From positions 7,450,001-7,514,000 of the forward strand of contig JAYKKI010000087.1 in the NCBI GenBank assembly GCA_039881145.1: DNA of 64,000 nt. Direction: 5' to 3'. The notes under the pieces are model-generated. The model was given only the letters and a program-made list of their open reading frames with translations, searched no databases and had not been told where the DNA came from. This document shows positions 62,321 to 64,000 of this stretch, in pieces; the stretch's first letter is position 1, and every line of letters begins with the position of its first letter. The position numbers were made by a program, and so were the translations under genes. This DNA comes from Druceiella hillmani (taxonomy: Eukaryota > Arthropoda > Insecta > Lepidoptera > Hepialidae).

Positions 62321-64000
62321 TTTTCAAACGAATACATTTGATTCATTATAAATTCTCGTCGATGTTACATTTTGAAATGACAATATGGGAGAATGAGGCG
62401 ACTTGACATTAGTCATTTTAATTTTTATTTTTAAATTATGAATTCCAATTGGATCATATTTCTTTACTGTAAATTTTTTAATGCTTAAACACTTGTAAAA
62501 GAAGTACAGTTGCTATGAGAAAAATAGTTTGGTCTAAGAATCCATCACCGACCTTGCACATTTTAGTCTTTTTTATAGCATTCCTTCACTCACTAAGGTT
62601 TACAATGACTTTGATAAGGAACATTTTGGTTTTGATCTTGGAAAGCATTTTCAATTTATACAGACATATATTATTTTTACAAAGTAATGAATTCAACTCC
62701 AGGTCTTTTTTTTACAAAGTCAACATCAGAAATGATCATAAATCTTTTCCAAAATATTACCTTCTTAATATTTTCAAAATCTTTTCAGTCGAGAGAGGTT
62801 CAATACAATAAAAATTCTCGTAAGAAAAGCTTTTATAAGGGAAAATTTAGTCCTACGAAACATGTGTAATCAGGAGCACCTTATATTACAAAGAAGCAAC
62901 CTGTCGAAATTTTATTAGTTGTATTTATTTTGTGAGAACAGTTTCAAAGTAAGTTTTATATTTCGGATGTAATACATAACTTTCTGTAATGTTATTGATA
63001 TAACCATCTCTCTCTGTTTTATAATAAGAAATTCTGGAAGAGTATGTATCTTATCGTAATTTGTTCAGATTTTTTTATTTCCAAAATAATAATAAAATAT
63101 TTTAATTAGAACACCAAATTTTTAAAAAGATAAAATAAAAAGTTGTGGCAGTTACGATACAATACCTTAAACAATACTATAATATTTATTTACTGCTAAT
63201 GAAAATTTAACTTTTTAGTTGAATATATGTTGAGAATTTAATAGAAAATTAATGAAATAATCATAATTAGAAATAATCGTAAAATATATAAATTTGAAAC
63301 TTATTTAGTCTTCTTAGCTTCCTTTTATATTAAACCCTATTAAAATTACTAATTTAAATTACCTTAGAAGATATTTTGAACACCAAAATTATTTAATCCA
63401 ATATTCTTACCAATAAAGCAGATTTTAAGCAAAAACGTGTGCGAAAATATATAATAAAATTTAGCGGTCCGCTTCATTTCGGTAAGAGTGCAATTAAGTT
63501 ATTTTATTAAGATCATTTCATGTATATTTCCTAAGAATGTAGGCATCCGTTTTATTTTAGTCGACAAAAGCACAAAAACGCTAAAACATTATCTCTAGTC
63601 AGATCAGTTATTTACAATATATTAAATTTAAAACATATACACATTGGAATTGCTTGTCGCTCCTCATATTATTTTTTGAGTTTAAACGTGCTTCATAATA
63701 TAAATAATTTCCTGCTGCATTTCGGAATATATATATAAATTGTCCAGGCTATTCGTCCACATAAAAAGCATTCTGTAGAAGCAACTAAGAGTTTGGGTTT
63801 GAGGTCAAGTCGAACACCAAATACACATGTCTAAGTAATTATTCTGGAATACAGTGAAATTGATTATGAAATTTTTGTGCACAACTCTTAGCCACTGCGC
63901 GTGGTTATGGCACTTCGACATGATGCGCTTTTGAAATTTCTATGCCAAGCGTGCCCGTTTCCTGTTTAGGTTCCGCCTAACCGTGTGCAAATACATCGCA
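62321..64000. other. AT-rich spacer, GC-richer at the right edge
   Basis: The 98-codon frame at 62515-62811 is unrecognised. The last 120 bases (63880-64000, with GGTTCCGCCTAACCGTGTGC) are clearly GC-richer and run off the edge of the window. They could be the start of an exon, promoter or transposon, but the visible frames are closed. Confidence 0.35.

Noticed and set aside
62515..62811. 98-codon plus-strand frame as a small membrane protein
   Set aside because: Hydrophobic composition is what AT-rich noise gives, and there is no family resemblance.
1..64000. CRISPR arrays, tRNA or rRNA genes, bacterial operons
   Set aside because: None seen: the tandem repeats are contiguous without unique spacers, no cloverleaf with a GGTTCGAAT-type box was noticed by eye, and the sequence is eukaryotic in character.

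Overview
This window reads as nuclear DNA of an arthropod, most likely an insect. It is very AT-rich (roughly three quarters A+T by eye), has almost no long reading frames, is peppered with (TA)n arrays, and carries broken transposons of arthropod type: a Jockey-clade LINE, an RTE-class LINE, a third LINE with a TYSFGIINW motif, a P-element/THAP9-like transposase, an insect-type DDE transposase with helix-turn-helix start, and palindromic elements with hammerhead-ribozyme-like cores. No intact protein gene, rRNA, tRNA or CRISPR array could be supported. The assignment to insects is an inference from the mobile elements, and the order is not determined. The window could be intergenic DNA or the inside of a large intron.

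Layout. 0-12 kb: AT-rich spacer, a minus-strand DDE transposase relic (about 3.0-3.9 kb), a hammerhead-bearing palindrome (5.97-6.24 kb), a 150-bp palindrome around a (TA)n core (7.8-8.0 kb), a GC-richer coding-like block (9.8-10.06 kb) and a second hammerhead palindrome (11.2-11.5 kb). 12-23 kb: spacer with one conserved-looking block, a probable non-LTR/SINE-like relic (15.48-16.15 kb), copy A of an unclassified long repeat (16.14-18.56 kb), the P/THAP9-like transposase relic (20.02-21.24 kb) and a 40-bp tandem repeat. 23-37 kb: a GC-richer island (25.08-25.33 kb), an 80-bp four-copy tandem repeat (26.15-26.46 kb), a possible small exon (27.52 kb), a third hammerhead copy (28.93 kb), a minus-strand LINE relic (29.49-30.56 kb), a Jockey RT relic (33.48-34.51 kb) and an RTE-class relic on the minus strand (35.15-36.18 kb). 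37-64 kb: long gene-free stretches with many (TA)n arrays, copy B of the unclassified repeat (40.2-42.45 kb) with a partial copy C (43.37-43.62 kb), a GC-richer MITE with inverted ends (44.11-44.57 kb), a deleted hammerhead copy (45.69-45.86 kb) and a six-copy short tandem repeat (56.16-56.34 kb).

The two most interesting structures are these. First, a family of head-to-head palindromes in which most arms carry a hammerhead-like ribozyme core. Second, the A/B long repeat pair, where a hairpin sits at the matching position of both copies although the stem sequence differs between them, so the pairing rather than the sequence looks retained.
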